In this document: positions 11,054-22,445 of the stretch, in pieces
Layout of the letters: each line of letters opens with the position of its first letter
Position numbering within the stretch: the stretch's first letter is position 1
Translations under genes and position numbers: made by a program
Assembly (NCBI RefSeq): GCF_011397635.1
Contig: NC_064758.1
Coordinates: forward strand, 16,359,013 to 16,423,012
Direction of reading: 5' to 3'
DNA length: 64,000 nt
DNA from: Epinephelus fuscoguttatus
Lineage: Eukaryota; Chordata; Actinopteri; Perciformes; Serranidae
The notes under the pieces: generated by a model
What the model saw: only the letters and a program-made list of their open reading frames with translations
The model's database searches: none
What the model was told of the DNA's origin: nothing

Positions 11054-12680
11054 CTGTAATAGCCAAACTGTGTAACAACAACTTCCAGGTCTGTCACATG
11101 GTGCCATGGGCCCCAAAAGACTTTCCCCCTTAGATTTACATTGGGTAAGAGATGTCTGTAAAATCCCAATAAAATGATTGTTTTAATTATTGAGATTTGA
11201 TCCATTCGGTCTGATAACATTTCAAAAGTCTAGAAGAGTCGCACCATTAATTAATTTTATCCCCATTCAAGTTAGCGGCAAGCTAAACATATGGGCTGAA
11301 GTGTTGAAAAATGGGATTAGCAATATCATTGAGATCTTTTGGGTACCAAAAGCTGTAGCTGTTATATATGATATTTTACTCAGTCCAAATGTGTGGGACC
11401 AACGCACTGACCAACATCAACATCCCTTGAGCCAAGTGATGTCGGGCAGCCATCTGAAATATTAAGGATAACTACAGTTTATTACATCTTATCTTATTTT
11501 CGTAGATTTGGCCTTTAGTTCTGTCAGATATAATAGTATTGTACTCACTGCTGTTAGAAATAAGACATCATTGCAACAAAGTCAACAGGGCAGGAAACAG
11601 GAGCAGACATGTGATCACACAGGTTAAAAACAAGCCGACAGTTTAAAGCCAGATCTCAGCCACTTTATCTGAAGGTGTAACCAAAAGTGAGTTTACCCGA
11701 AATGCTGGTAAATAATCCCTCACTGCAAATGAAATCTGTGCACAACCACAGAAAGTATGTAGTGTCAAAGTTGGACCAGACAGTTTGAGCACTAATTTCA
11801 CCTCTGTTATTTCTTCCTAATAAGTACACAGCAAGCAGGGGGCTTGTTTACAACCCGTCTGATCGTCTTTGTGATCATGTTTCTGTTAGACAGAAATAAT
11901 GGCCAGAGCTGTGAAAATAAGATCCAAATTGCAATAAACTGAAATTATCCTTAAACGTCAGTTTGACAAAATCAAACAGCGAGGGTTTCATTATAGATCA
12001 GCAGCAGCACACTGCAATCAGATGCTGAATGCAGGGAGAAACCCATCACACAAGAGGTAAATATACACTTTCTGCACCAGTGGTTGCCTTAATGAACCAG
12101 AAAGCGATGCCGCAGCAACAAATGGGTGTTTCAAATGAGATGAGGCACAGCGCTCACCTTTAAAAAAACCTCCTTCTGTCTCTTGCTATGTTATGACTCC
12201 TACAGTTGCTCTTTCCACTTGTTGTTAAAGCAGTTGGATCAATTTTAATGCATCTTGGGAAATGTAGGAACTGAATTGGAGGCAGACAAAGCAGGTTCAG
12301 GTGAAAAATAAATAATCACTACATCTGAAAATATCTCCTGGCATGCTGTGAACATCTCAAAGAGATGATATCTAACAGCGTAAAAGAATCTGAAGGAGGG
12401 TTTTTCCTCTGATGATATTGAGGTAAAGACGTGTTTCCAAATACTATCCATCACCTCGTTGTGTGTGTGTGTGTGACAGAATGTGTGAGATACTGCAGGT
12501 GTGTGGGTGACGGAGACAAGAATTGGACGGAGAGAGAGAGAATGAGAAAGAGAGAGAGTGAATCATTCCCTGAACAGACCACCTCGACAGCGTGATATCA
12601 GATGCATTATTTGATGATTGGATCGCTGGCTACAAAAGCTGATAGATCTCCGCCTGAAATTGATTTCTGTCTGGATGTGA

Positions 12681-12721
<41 letters not shown>

Positions 12722-13300
12722 AGAGGCTATGAGACAGAAAGCCAGGGGAAACTAATTACCAGTTCACGGAGTGTCTGAGAAACCTGAACCTCAATGAAAA
12801 CACCTGAAGGACTGGCAGGCTGGCAACTAGAGACAAAATAAATTGGGAAATTAATGTTCTATTATTGGACCGCAAGTGTGTGTGGGCTGTTATTTTCAAA
12901 GGGTCTGATGATTTGATCGCCTTTAGGGTGACTTTTGGTCCGTCTTGGGGGCAGTTTTATCGAACTATAAAAAATATTACAGTCGTAGCTGCATATTGGC
13001 AAATACACACCGAGCTCGTAAGGCTATGGTGTCTATAATTTTTAAATTAGCATGCACCAAATTGTAAATGGCAACAAGCAAATTATTTTTCTGCTGCTTC
13101 AGGCTGTGCAGGTTCATTTTTGGACCCATATTCTTAATTTGTTCAGGATTTTATAATGTTAAAGAGCATTATGCCTTGCGTTTGTTTTCTCTGACCTCAG
13201 TTGTGTTCTTGAATGTGGTTTTCTATGTAGATGTGCCAGTGTGTACGAACCTAAATTAGAAATGGTGCTGCACAGTGGTGACGGGTGCCCACAGCACATC
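11054..13300. other. Gene-free stretch
   Basis: No exon or RNA gene recognised. Contains a GA-rich patch at 12528-12562 and a (CA)n run at 12683-12715. Reading frames are short and unremarkable. Confidence 0.5.
12683..12715. repeat. (CA)n microsatellite
   Basis: About 16 CA units. Confidence 0.95.
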
Positions 13301-13307
13301 AGAGATA

Positions 13308-13740
13308 TTCAGTATGTCCAGTAAGATTGCTGGAAAGAAGCAAAACTGCATGACAATGACCCATGAGTCCTGGTAGGTGAGGAAAGGGCAGGCAATTATT
13401 ACAGAGGCATCACAACTCTATTTAGTGTAGCTATAGCAGCTGTTACCATCAGGCAGACAGTGTAGGGTGCCATCCCTCCAAACTAACCAGCTCGCACATC
13501 ATTTGTGCCTACCAGTATTGTTCTGTTGAATAAACCGTGAAACAAAAAATAACTAAACCTCTGTGTGTGTGAGGATGCTGCACCTTATGGTATGTAAAGC
13601 ACTTTATTGATATGTGGTGAGTAAGTATGTTATAATGGTGAGTGCTCTGATGTTGTTTGTTTTTGGTGCTGTTGTTGTTGATGTAGTCGGTGGTGTTATA
13701 GTTGTTTATTATTTGATGATCGCTGTACGGTAAATGATGA
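13308..13740 (+). repeat. LINE C-terminal/3' UTR remnant, copy 2
   Basis: Aligns along most of its length with 5645-5990 (shared 'gaggaaagggcagg', 'ttaccatcaggcag', 'gcaccttatg', 'gtagcactttat...gatatctggtg' type blocks). Decayed, non-coding. Confidence 0.65.
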
Positions 13741-14218
13741 ATTTCTAAAAGGACTTATAAATATTCCTATTTGTGTGCAGCAGAAATAGTTGTGGATATA
13801 CTTTACTTATATGTCTGACATCTCATTTTGAAATTGCTCTGCATACGTAAGTCCATTTATTCCTAAGAGCTCCCGTCATCTCCGATTTGTTTGCTAAACT
13901 CGTCCTCCTGTTTCTGGTCCTGAATTTACTGAAGGGCATTGAAAAAGTTATACTTTTGCGGCAGATTTTGGGACAGACCTTACCTGAGGTCACCTCAGAT
14001 ATAAAGTGCCACAGGAAATTAGCATAAGAACAAATTAGCCAACATAGTGATGAATGTAATATGTCACTCTTGAGAAAAAAATTATAAATAGAGCCGTATT
14101 ACTCGATGGCATGTTTAGGTAACATTGGTAGCATGCTAGCTGTATAACATGTAGAGCATGCATAGTGGATTATATGTCTTTTTACAAACTATTTCACAAA
14201 ACTAACTGGCTGACCTAT

Positions 14219-14910
14219 TTCTATTTCTTTCTTATTTATTTATTTCAAACATGTAAAAAAAAAAAAGATAGAAAGTAATATCTACAAATAATGAAAAGCA
14301 TGATATAAAGGCAAATTGCCAGTGTCTAGTTTGTTTGATTTATACATCGAAAAGGAGTGTGAGGAGGTATAAACTTATTAAATCCCACCCCTTCTCCTTA
14401 AGTCATTGAGTGAAAAGAAACAGACAACTTTCTTAAATAGATAAACCTATATCCTTGACTTTTCTAAATATACTGTTTTTATTACCATTTTACTTTGTCA
14501 CACAAAAATAACCCGTGCAAATATATATTAATTTGCCAAATATCTATCTTGCAAAATCTAATCCTGTCTTAGTATATGGTATAAATTACCAGTTGTCCAT
14601 GACTTAGAAATATAAACCAGTCTAAATGTATGAAACATATATTAACAATGTTTGCCTTACATTTAATAAATTTATATATTAATATTACACACACTTAATC
14701 AGTGCCACTATCTTTTTTTAGCAGCAGTAAACAATAATAATCCCTGTGAACAACTGATGGATTTCAGACCCCTTCTTCAACCCTGTACCTCCTGATTATC
14801 ATGTTTTATACCTTATTTTAAATTGGTGTATGTTTGGACATTGCTTGCGCTCCATGTTCAAGCTGTTCCATAACCTCAATCCATACACTTTGGGTTAAGA
14901 GACGCATTTC
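14219..14910. repeat. AT-rich retroelement 3'-end-like repeat
   Basis: Contains an A12 run (14258 onward), an 'aaaaggagtgtgaggaggtataaacttatt' type block (14349) and 'cccaccccttctcc' (14384), a combination recalled from fish LINE 3' regions. No reading frame survives. Limits approximate. Confidence 0.4.
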
Positions 14911-15666
14911 CTGATATTGAGCTCTTGGGAAGTACTTTGTAAACTATACAGAAATACAGACACAAAACAAAACTGTGCTGAAAAGCACGAGTGTGATTTC
15001 ATGTGTGACATGACTATATGTGTGAGAGTATCATATACTGTGAGTCAGTGTTTCTCTTGTTTTACAGGTGATAACAGTTGTGTGTGAAGGAAGGTGAGTA
15101 AAGTATAGTCAGCAGTTTCTATAAGACAAAGGATCTGTGAGAATCAATCCTAATTTTCGACGCTGACTGTGAGCCAGGCCTTTTCGCCCAACTTTAGTGT
15201 CTGACTCCTCTAATGCTCTTGTGGCTGAAAGGGAACAACTCCCTGCAGCCAGCTTACCAAATCTTGTGTAAAGCCTCCCAGAGGAGGAGTTGTGATAGCT
15301 ACATATAAATGTCCATGGTTTTTGAATGTCACAGCACAGATAATACTGATAAAATGAGTTGTTGTTATGTGCTGGAGATTTAATTAGCACTAAGCCTTGT
15401 AGCTGTACCAGCCACTAACAGGCTACAACATACGCTGAAGGCCTTGGGTGTCAACACGAGAAAGAATGTAGCCTTACTTACACCCTGGTGAGTTCCTCTA
15501 TCTTCATATCTTTGAATTTGGGTGACATGTTCCTTCATTACATTGAACATGGCCAGTGTAGCTCAACATCAAACTGCAAAACAGTGAGAATCATCTCTGA
15601 GATCCAATAATGCAGTCACAGAGTTGCTTTAGAGCAAAGTTTACCATGGTGAAAGTGTAACAACTG

Positions 15667-16248
15667 ATGATAATATTCATCCATCCATTATCTGTAACCG
15701 CTTATTCTATTCAGGGCCACAGGGGGCTAAAGCTGATCCCAGCTGACACTAGGCAAGAGGCAGGGTACACCCTGGACAGGTCACCAGACTATCACAGGGC
15801 TGACACATAGAGAGAGAGAGACAACCATTCACACTCACATTCACACCTAAAGGCAATTTAGAGTCACCAATTAGCCTGCATGTCTGAGGACTGTGGGAGG
15901 AAGCATAAGAACCCGCGGAAAACCCACACTGACTCAGTGAGAACATGCAAACTCCACACAATTCAATTCAGTTCAATTCAATTCAATTCAATTCAATTCA
16001 ATTCAATTCAATTCAAGTCAAGTCAACTAAGGGGCTCAGTGTATCAGAGGTTCCCCAGTAGACTAGGCCTATATCAGCTCAACTAGGGGCTGGTCCAAGG
16101 CAGACCTGAGCCAGCCCTAACTATTAGCTTTATCAAAAAGGAAAGTCTTAAATCTACTCTACTTAAATGAAGGGCTGTGTTCAGCCGGCAGGCTCAGCCC
16201 TGGAACCCTCTTGCTATGAGGCAACAATGCTAACCGCTGCACCGACAT
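15667..16248 (+). repeat. Fish dispersed repeat split by a later insertion
   Basis: 15667-15958 carries the same 'gtaaccgctt...gatcccagctgac...ccctggacaggtc' block as 2326-2452, followed by 'attcacactcacattcacacc' and 'catgcaaactccacac'. The continuation ('ggctcagccctggaaccct ... aatgctaaccgctgcaccg') resumes near 16180 and ends near 16248. The intervening segment is a separate minus-strand retroelement. Confidence 0.75.
15959..16178 (-). mobile_element. Minus-strand retroelement 3' end with (TTGAA)n tail
   Basis: On the minus strand a ~150-bp body ends in about eleven TTGAA pentamers (plus strand 15961-16016). Pentanucleotide tails are typical of L2/Rex-like LINE 3' ends in fish; the same tail unit occurs at 48590-48610. 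It sits inside the older repeat described for 15667-16248. Confidence 0.65.
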
Positions 16249-16329
16249 GCCCCCCACGGCACTCATGATAATAATAAAATGATAAAATAACGACACCATT
16301 ATTCTTCATACAATACATCTCTGATTTAC

Positions 16330-16795
16330 TTGTACGTTATGAAGCATCCAGACCCCTCAGATCATCTGGAACAGGTTTACTCAGTGTTCCCAGGATCAAA
16401 ACCAAACAAGGTGAAGCAGCCTTTAGTTTCTATGCTCCCCGCCTGTGGAACAAACTTCCAGAATATCTGAGGTCGGCTGAAACTGTCAGCTCATTTAAAT
16501 CAGGGCTTAAAACATTACTATTTACTGCAGCTTACCAGTGAACTAGATATGTAACTTATTGTTAGGATAATCTGTAGCTATTGTTTTTATATTTGTCTGC
16601 TGTTGCTTTTGCTTTATGTTTGCTTTTTAAATACATTTTCTGCACTGTTTTTCTTGCTTTTAGCTTTTGTTTTTAATGATCTGTTGTTCCTTTAATGTTT
16701 TATCTTAACATATTTCCCTTGTAAAGCACATTGAATTGCCTTGTGTATGAAAGGTCTATATAAATAAAATTGCCTTGCCTTGCCTTGCCTTCAAA
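16330..16795 (+). mobile_element. 5'-truncated LINE 3' end (L2/Rex-like)
   Basis: About 16345-16543 translates in one frame as a reverse transcriptase C-terminus: LLSVPRIKTKQGEAAF, then FYAPRLWNKLPEYLRSAE, then SFKSGLKTLLF and a stop TGA. The A-P-R-L-W-N-x-L-P and F-K-x-x-L-K-T-x-L-F motifs are hallmarks of CR1/L2/Rex-type LINE proteins. A 3' UTR of about 230 bp follows, ending in an ATAAAAT signal-like stretch and a TTGCC pentamer tail (16775-16795). The 5' part, including all catalytic RT motifs, is absent, as usual for truncated insertions. Confidence 0.85.
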
Positions 16796-16799
16796 CTTA

Positions 16800-17476
16800 C
16801 TTCCCTCTGTAGTGGCTGTAACTCAAACAGTAATATTTATGCTGTACTTGTTAGTTTGTTCAGCAAGTCAAGTAAAATGACAAAAAAAAGCCTTTCTTCC
16901 TTTCAAATCATTGCAAATTGTAAATCTTTGAGGTTTTTGACCAATTAAGATTCAGTTAAAATGACAGTGGTGAAATTTAGTAGTTACAAAAGGTATACTA
17001 ATGAGGAACGGTTAATTACTGTCAGTAAACAGTATTGCCAGCAAAAGTGAAAGTGAGGCCAACATCAGCTTTGTCTGCTGGGCATTTGGCCTTACCATAC
17101 TTGCATTTTTTTCCCATGCTGTCTACGATTTTTGGAGCTTCATCTTGGCTGTGTGCTGTTTACAATCTGCCACCTGGTTGCTACCTTTTTTTAGAGTCAC
17201 CTGATTCTACCTGACCTCACCTGAGCACTATGCCCAGGAACACAGCAAAATAAGAAGAGGATAAAAAACATACAAGCAGATAAATACACTGGCACACACT
17301 TCTAGTGATCACATCATAAGTGACGATTGAGAGGGTTACTTTTGTTTGAGTCTGTTGTTTTTAGAAAAATCCTGCAAAGTGTGTCTTTAAAAAGCAGGTA
17401 AAGTGATTATAGGTTCACCTTCTGTTACATTTCTGTGTATAGGAGCAACATAAGTGGTCATGGTGATGTTGTTACT

Positions 17477-17510
<34 letters not shown>

Positions 17511-19712
17511 GGGTTGGGGGGTTACCTCTCTGTCAGAACTCTTCTGTCACACTCGGTAATGATCAAAGCTCTCCCTGGGACCCCCTACCGTACACACTCA
17601 CAGCCAACCAGCCAACTGGACAGGAATTGCTCAGCCATGCAGCCCGCACTCCACACGGCTCATACAGGATCTCTCTCACACACACATACACACTTTATAC
17701 ATACACACATACATGCACGCTACTCCTCTCCTGTTTCGTGCCTTTCATCCCTCCAATTCCTTATGCTTTTCTTTTCCCCTTTACTCCGCGCTGTTTCAGC
17801 TCCCTTCAGTTTCCAGTTAAAAGTTCTCTGTTTAATGTATCACCGCTTGTTGTCTCCGTCTCGTCTCCTGCAGGTTCATCTTGCTGTTCCACTGCGTTTT
17901 TCGCTCTGCTTGTAGTCGTGCTGGTTCACAGTCTTTAAATCCATCCTTACTCTGCTCACTTTGTTGTCAGATTCGATGTTAGAGACTTTCAGTTCAGCCG
18001 GTTTGCTTTACTGTTGTGTTCAGAAAATTTCATTGTTTCAATCTTTTCCGGTTTTACTTGGATTATTGTAATTAATGCCTTTTTGTGACTCCTCCAACTT
18101 TTCATTCCTAATTGGTACTACTATTTTCACCCTTTTCCCATCATCTCTGAGCGTCCTCCCTTCTTTCCAAGGATAGATTGTTTATATTGTCACTACTCTT
18201 CTTTCCGTTCAAACTACATTGCAGTTCCTCTAATTTCTCTTTCTTTGTCTCGTTCTGGACATATCAGCAAAGTCCTCACTTTTTATTTCCTCCAGTTCAC
18301 TTCTAAATTCTTGCCCCCTTTTTCTCTCTTTTCATCTTCCTCTCCTCTCTCCTTTCAGTGGTCCTTTTCATCAAAGACAGATCTGATGTGAACGAGTTTG
18401 TTTTTACTGTGTTTTTAACTTTTGGTGTCTCTGCGTGAATCCCAGCCTCGAGACAGTCCTCAGAGGATGACGTTAGATTCACTTTCACCAAGAAAATATT
18501 GCCTTTGCTTAATTATCACTCTTTGAAAACTTCAAAAGGCTCATAATGTTGCAACAGCTCTTTTCAGGGTTATATTTTATTTTGTCAACAGGTTACAACC
18601 CCAGTGAAAAACTATAAGCTGTTGGACTGTTCTCCCTGCGTTTACTGGAGTGATTTAACCCCTCCCTCCCCTCATCATGAACCACTGATTCACGTTACGT
18701 CTCTGTCATTTTAAAGGAGAGTGGGCATCCCACCTCCCCCCACATCCACATCCCCTCCTCCAGGCCTTGTGACAGCCCACAGAGCAGGGAGACAGGAAAT
18801 GGAGCAGAGAGACGCGACAGCCCAGCACGAGACTGGAACCAAACCCACACACACGCACCCACACACACGCACACATCTGCACTGATACACCAAAACCACC
18901 AGGAAGCCCCATTTGTTTTCTAACTTGTCGCCCCCAGAGATGCATTTCTTCTTCGCTCACATTGGTCCGACACGCTGGGAAATATAGTTTGAGATAAACT
19001 CTAAATGCTTTGGCTCACATTTCAGGAAACATTTTGACCTGGTGGACACCCCTGTTAGCTACCACAGCTCTACAGTTCACAAATCTCCTGCATTTTTTCA
19101 GCATTTACTTTGTTTTACAAGAATCCTGTTTTCATAAAAGTATTTTTATGTGTATTTTGAAGTATTGCATCAGAAAGGCAGCATGGTAATTTGATAAAAC
19201 TTTCTCAATTGCACAAAAAAAGTTTAGGCTCAGGTGGTTTTGTGTGATAAATGGAATGTAGAAATGACAAATACAATTCTGGTGTTTTGAACATTATCTC
19301 ACATGACTGATCAGCTGAATCTGCTGTCGGCATCGACCCACACATTAGAATCATTGCATAAATTTGTCTTTGTCTCCGGACAGCATGAAACATGGCCAAT
19401 ACTGCTGACATGAGTGAACACATAAGACTTGACTAGTTGAAACTTATTCCTGCGGACCCCTCTACATTTTTCTCTCATAGGTTAGATGGTTAACGCACTT
19501 GTTTGGTTTCCAGTTTGCAACCTCTACCTCTTCTTCTCTGTTTTCAAGTGGATTACAGCTATGTTTAAAGCACAGCCTATATCGCCAATTTCTGACGAAA
19601 CTGCACTTGCAGAGCTGAGTTTATTCGATCCAAACCAGTTGATAGAAATGCATCTAATTTGCATTTCTTTTTTCGCAAAATTTCAAAAGTTTGCTTAAAT
19701 TCACTAGACAAT
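16800..19712. other. Gene-free stretch
   Basis: No supported exon. Contains (GT)n at 17478-17509 and C/T-rich tracts at 17720-18360. Reading frames at 17435-17938 are driven by the microsatellite and low-complexity sequence. Confidence 0.5.
17478..17509. repeat. (GT)n microsatellite
   Basis: About 16 units. Confidence 0.95.
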
Positions 19713-19793
19713 TTAAAGGGGAACTAATGTTTTTTTTTTTTCAACCTGGACCCTATTTTCCAATCTACTTTTGTCTAAATGAGTGATAGGACG

Positions 19794-20715
19794 TAGAGGG
19801 CTGCATTGGGATTGGGTCCCGCCAGGTCACGTGGGACCCAACCCAAATCTTGCGGGAGCGGGCGGTTTGAACTTTGCTGCGGGCGGGAACGGGCGGCTAA
19901 AAACAACACTGCGGGATCGGGATATAGGCCTAGCCTATAGTGACAGGATGGAGTTAACAAATGATGTGGAAAAGAAGCTCAAACAAGGTCTGAAGCCGCA
20001 CCGAGCCCTCTACTTCCCAGCTCAGTATCCTCGCATCCAGTGCGCCTTCAGAGTGGGCCTTATAGTGTCTGTGGGCGCATCTTGGAAGAGAGACGCACAG
20101 GATTGGGACCGCAGTTGCTCAGCAACATTCTCTTTCATTTGAGCCACTCACAGCCTACTCTCGTTGCTATTTGTTAATTACATAAAGAGGCGTGATGATG
20201 CCGGTGTTATTGAGCATAGGCTTTATCTTTATCTCATTATGTTTCTTATTCAGGTCTCTCTTAGAAAAGAGACCTTAACCTCAATTACTGCGTGATTATA
20301 TAAAGGTAGAAAAACAAATAAAATACAGAGGTGGAGAATAGAATATGAAACAGCCTTTATTTCATTAAAAACTAAATGAAAACAACGAAATAGGAGCGCT
20401 ATTCCTGACCAGTGTGTCAACAGACATGCAGGCCAGGGAAACGAAACAAACAACCCCATGAATCTCTTTATTAATAGCCTATAAAATGACGTGTTTTCTC
20501 CTGCGGGACGAGAGAAGACACAAAATCAATGCATCTCTATTATTGTGCGGGCATAAATTCTCAGAGTTTTGCGGGAGCGGGCAGGAGTGGACATACACAT
20601 TGCGGGAGCGGGCAGGAGTGTAACACACACGTTGCGGTTGCGGGCAGTAATGGTCAGAAATTTGGTGGGAGCGGGCAGGAGTGGGATGAAGAAAACAGTC
20701 CCGCGCAGGGCTCTA
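19794..20715. mobile_element. Non-autonomous hAT nested in the left arm
   Basis: Ends are TAGAGGGCTGC and (complement) TAGAGCCCTGC, flanked by 8-bp duplications ATAGGACG (19786-19793) and ATAGGATG (20716-20723), one mismatch. It interrupts a sequence that is continuous in the opposite arm, so it landed after the foldback formed. Subterminal regions carry repeated GCGGGAGCGGGC-type motifs (19853-19925 and 20545-20690), all in the same orientation. A 64-residue frame from 19949 (MELTNDVEKKLKQGL) may be a degraded transposase remnant; that is uncertain. Confidence 0.88.
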
Positions 20716-20904
20716 ATAGGATGTTCAATATTTGACATTTCTCCAGTACGAAGCTAGGGCTGACCTGCCTGCAGCCCATGAGCGTGCACTATATTAAATA
20801 ATAGGGCACTCAGAAAATCAAAATACGTCCACTAAAAGTGCTTTTTTTTTCACACAGATAGGCTCGGATTGTTAGTATAATTATCCAACAATGTCTGTGT
20901 TTAC

Positions 20905-21064
20905 CTTTTAGCTGGATTCTGACATGTTCCTCTGCCTGTTGCTGCTCCCTCTCTCTCTTCGTCTGCTCTTCAATTTCTATGAGCTCTGCATCCGTGTACG
21001 TCCGTGTAATCTGTGTTCAAATAAATATGGGCGGTCATCAAATTCAAATGGCTCATCCAGATCC
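20905..21064 (-). pseudogene. Exon-like segment, left arm copy
   Basis: On the minus strand this reads DLDEPFEFDDRPYLFE and later an E/R/Q-rich stretch (TKREREQQQAEEHV), ending at a GT donor (plus-strand AC at 20903-20904). The N-terminal pattern (P-Y-L-F-E followed by acidic and Arg/Glu-rich sequence) resembles first exons of multicopy fish genes with a P2X7-like cysteine-rich domain; this is recalled resemblance, not proven. The two arms disagree in frame at places, so neither is a clean gene. Confidence 0.45.
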
Positions 21065-21243
21065 ATGACTACTCCAAACAGAGCAACTCCTCGCGTTTGG
21101 TAAGGTCAGTCCAGCAGTAACCTCCTGCAACAACTCAAATCTCACGAGACGTTAGATTTCAGAGCCAGGCTTTCACTCTCTGAGTGAGTGTTTTGACTTG
21201 CCACAACAAACAAGTCCAAACTGTTACCCGATTTTGACCAACT

Positions 21244-21433
21244 GGATCTGGATGAGCCATTTGAATTTGATGATCGCCCATATTTATTTGAACACGGAGT
21301 ACACGGACGTACATGGAGGCAGAGCTCATTGAAACTGAAGAGCGGACGAGGAGAGAGAGGGAGCAGTGTTACTTCGGTAGCACATATACTAAAATTGCAA
21401 CAGGCAGAGGAACATGTCCGAATCCCGCTAAAG
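21244..21433 (+). pseudogene. Exon-like segment, right arm copy with insertion
   Basis: Mirror copy of 20905-21064, ending at AAAG|GTAAAC (donor at 21434). It differs by a clean 31-nt insertion (21367-21397) derived from U6 snRNA, which shifts the frame. No downstream exon was recognised within the element. Confidence 0.45.
21367..21397 (+). pseudogene. U6 snRNA 5'-end fragment (31 nt)
   Basis: The inserted bases contain CACATATACTAAAATTG preceded by a diverged CTTCGG(T)AG, matching the first ~33 nt of U6 spliceosomal RNA (5' stem-loop plus the CAUAUACUAAAAUUG segment) with one deletion and about three substitutions. The remaining ~70 nt of U6 are absent. The opposite arm reads directly across the junction (GGGAGCAG|CAACAGG), so the fragment was inserted into this arm only. 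Confidence 0.8.
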
Positions 21434-22180
21434 GTAAACACAGACGTTCATTTCTCCTTTCCGTTATGTTGTCGGATAATTATACTAACAATCCGAACCT
21501 ATTTGTGTGAAAAAAAATGCACTTTTAGTGGACGTATTTTGACATTGTTTGACGCTGTCCCAGTGCCCTATTATTTAATATAGCACACGCTCACGGGCTG
21601 CAGGCAGGTCAGCCCTAGCTTCTTACTGGAGAAATGTCAAATATTGAACATCCTATCACTCATTTAGACGAAAGCAGATCGGAAAATAGGGCCCAGGTTG
21701 GAAAAAACTTCCCTTTAACAGAAACACGACCAATGTCTGTTTCTTTCTAACTGAAAATGTATAATATGACCACCAGAGATTGTTTTCCTCTTGAATACCT
21801 TATAAAACATAAACCATAGTGGTATCCTCCATTAATAATGTATAGCACTGTTCCTATATGTATTTAGCTGGTTAGCGCCGCTGCTATAGTTATAAAAATC
21901 TCCCCATATGCAATCAACTTACTGTTTCCACTTGAAAGGGAGTACTGCTGGAAAGATGACCTCCAAATAAAACAAGGATGTCTATGTAGTAGAAGGACAG
22001 AAATACTTTTGAAATTGGTGCTACACAAGCAGACGAAACCGAGAAAAAGGATGCTTCTGCTAAAGAAGGAGAAAACCTACCAGAATGCACTGTGACCACA
22101 TCAATAAATGCTCCTGCTCGTGGGTGACATATTTCCATTGAAACAATGGCAGCCAGCTGGCAATATTTTAGATTCCAGTT

Positions 22181-22445
22181 AAACAGTAAGCTAAAACATG
22201 TTTCTGAAAACATTTAAGGTGAGAAATAAGCAACTCAGTGACAAAATCTTGGTTTAAATTGAATCAGTGCTACCTTGCTTTACCATTTGATCAGCCTTTG
22301 TTTTAGATGAGCAGGAAACAGTATGGTGCCCCCTTTCTGTTCACGAACTCTGGCTATTATAGCTAAACATGGCACAAAAATGTGTTTCTGAAAAGCATTT
22401 GAAATGAGAAATAGACTATGCAGTAATATAATCTTGATATATCTC
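22181..22445 (-). repeat. Two direct copies of the 32-249 hairpin arm
   Basis: 22181-22256 and 22350-22440 each carry the 'agctaaac...aaatatgtttctgaaaac...gagaaata...aatcttgat' block found in the hairpin at 32-249, here in the same orientation and about 20-25% diverged by eye. Confidence 0.7.

Larger units (their letters stand above)
19717..21714. mobile_element. TTAA-flanked foldback transposon carrying an exon-like sequence in both arms
   Basis: TTAA at 19713-19716 and 21715-21718 flank ends AGGGGAAC and (complement) AGGGAAGT. Nearly the whole element is palindromic: the left arm 19717-21064 (interrupted by a hAT) pairs with 21244-21714 around a ~180-bp loop. The arm order is terminal repeat, a non-coding block, then an open exon-like segment ending at a splice-donor-like AAAG|GTAAAC in each arm. 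TTAA sites with AGGG ends are known for Kolobok and piggyBac-type elements; I favour a Kolobok-like non-autonomous element. Without the nested hAT and its duplicated site the element would be about 1.07 kb. Confidence 0.8.

Noticed and set aside
17435..17938. 167-aa and 153-aa overlapping frames
   Set aside because: Open because of a GT microsatellite followed by C/T-rich sequence; two overlapping frames equally open, no conserved motif.
19783..20142. 119-aa plus-strand frame
   Set aside because: Begins in the outer element, crosses the hAT boundary and terminal motifs, so it cannot be a native gene; only the part from 19949 might be a transposase remnant.
21142..21583. Possible complete U6 snRNA gene
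   Set aside because: Only the first ~33 nt of U6 are present; no downstream U6 body, no proximal sequence element or terminator.
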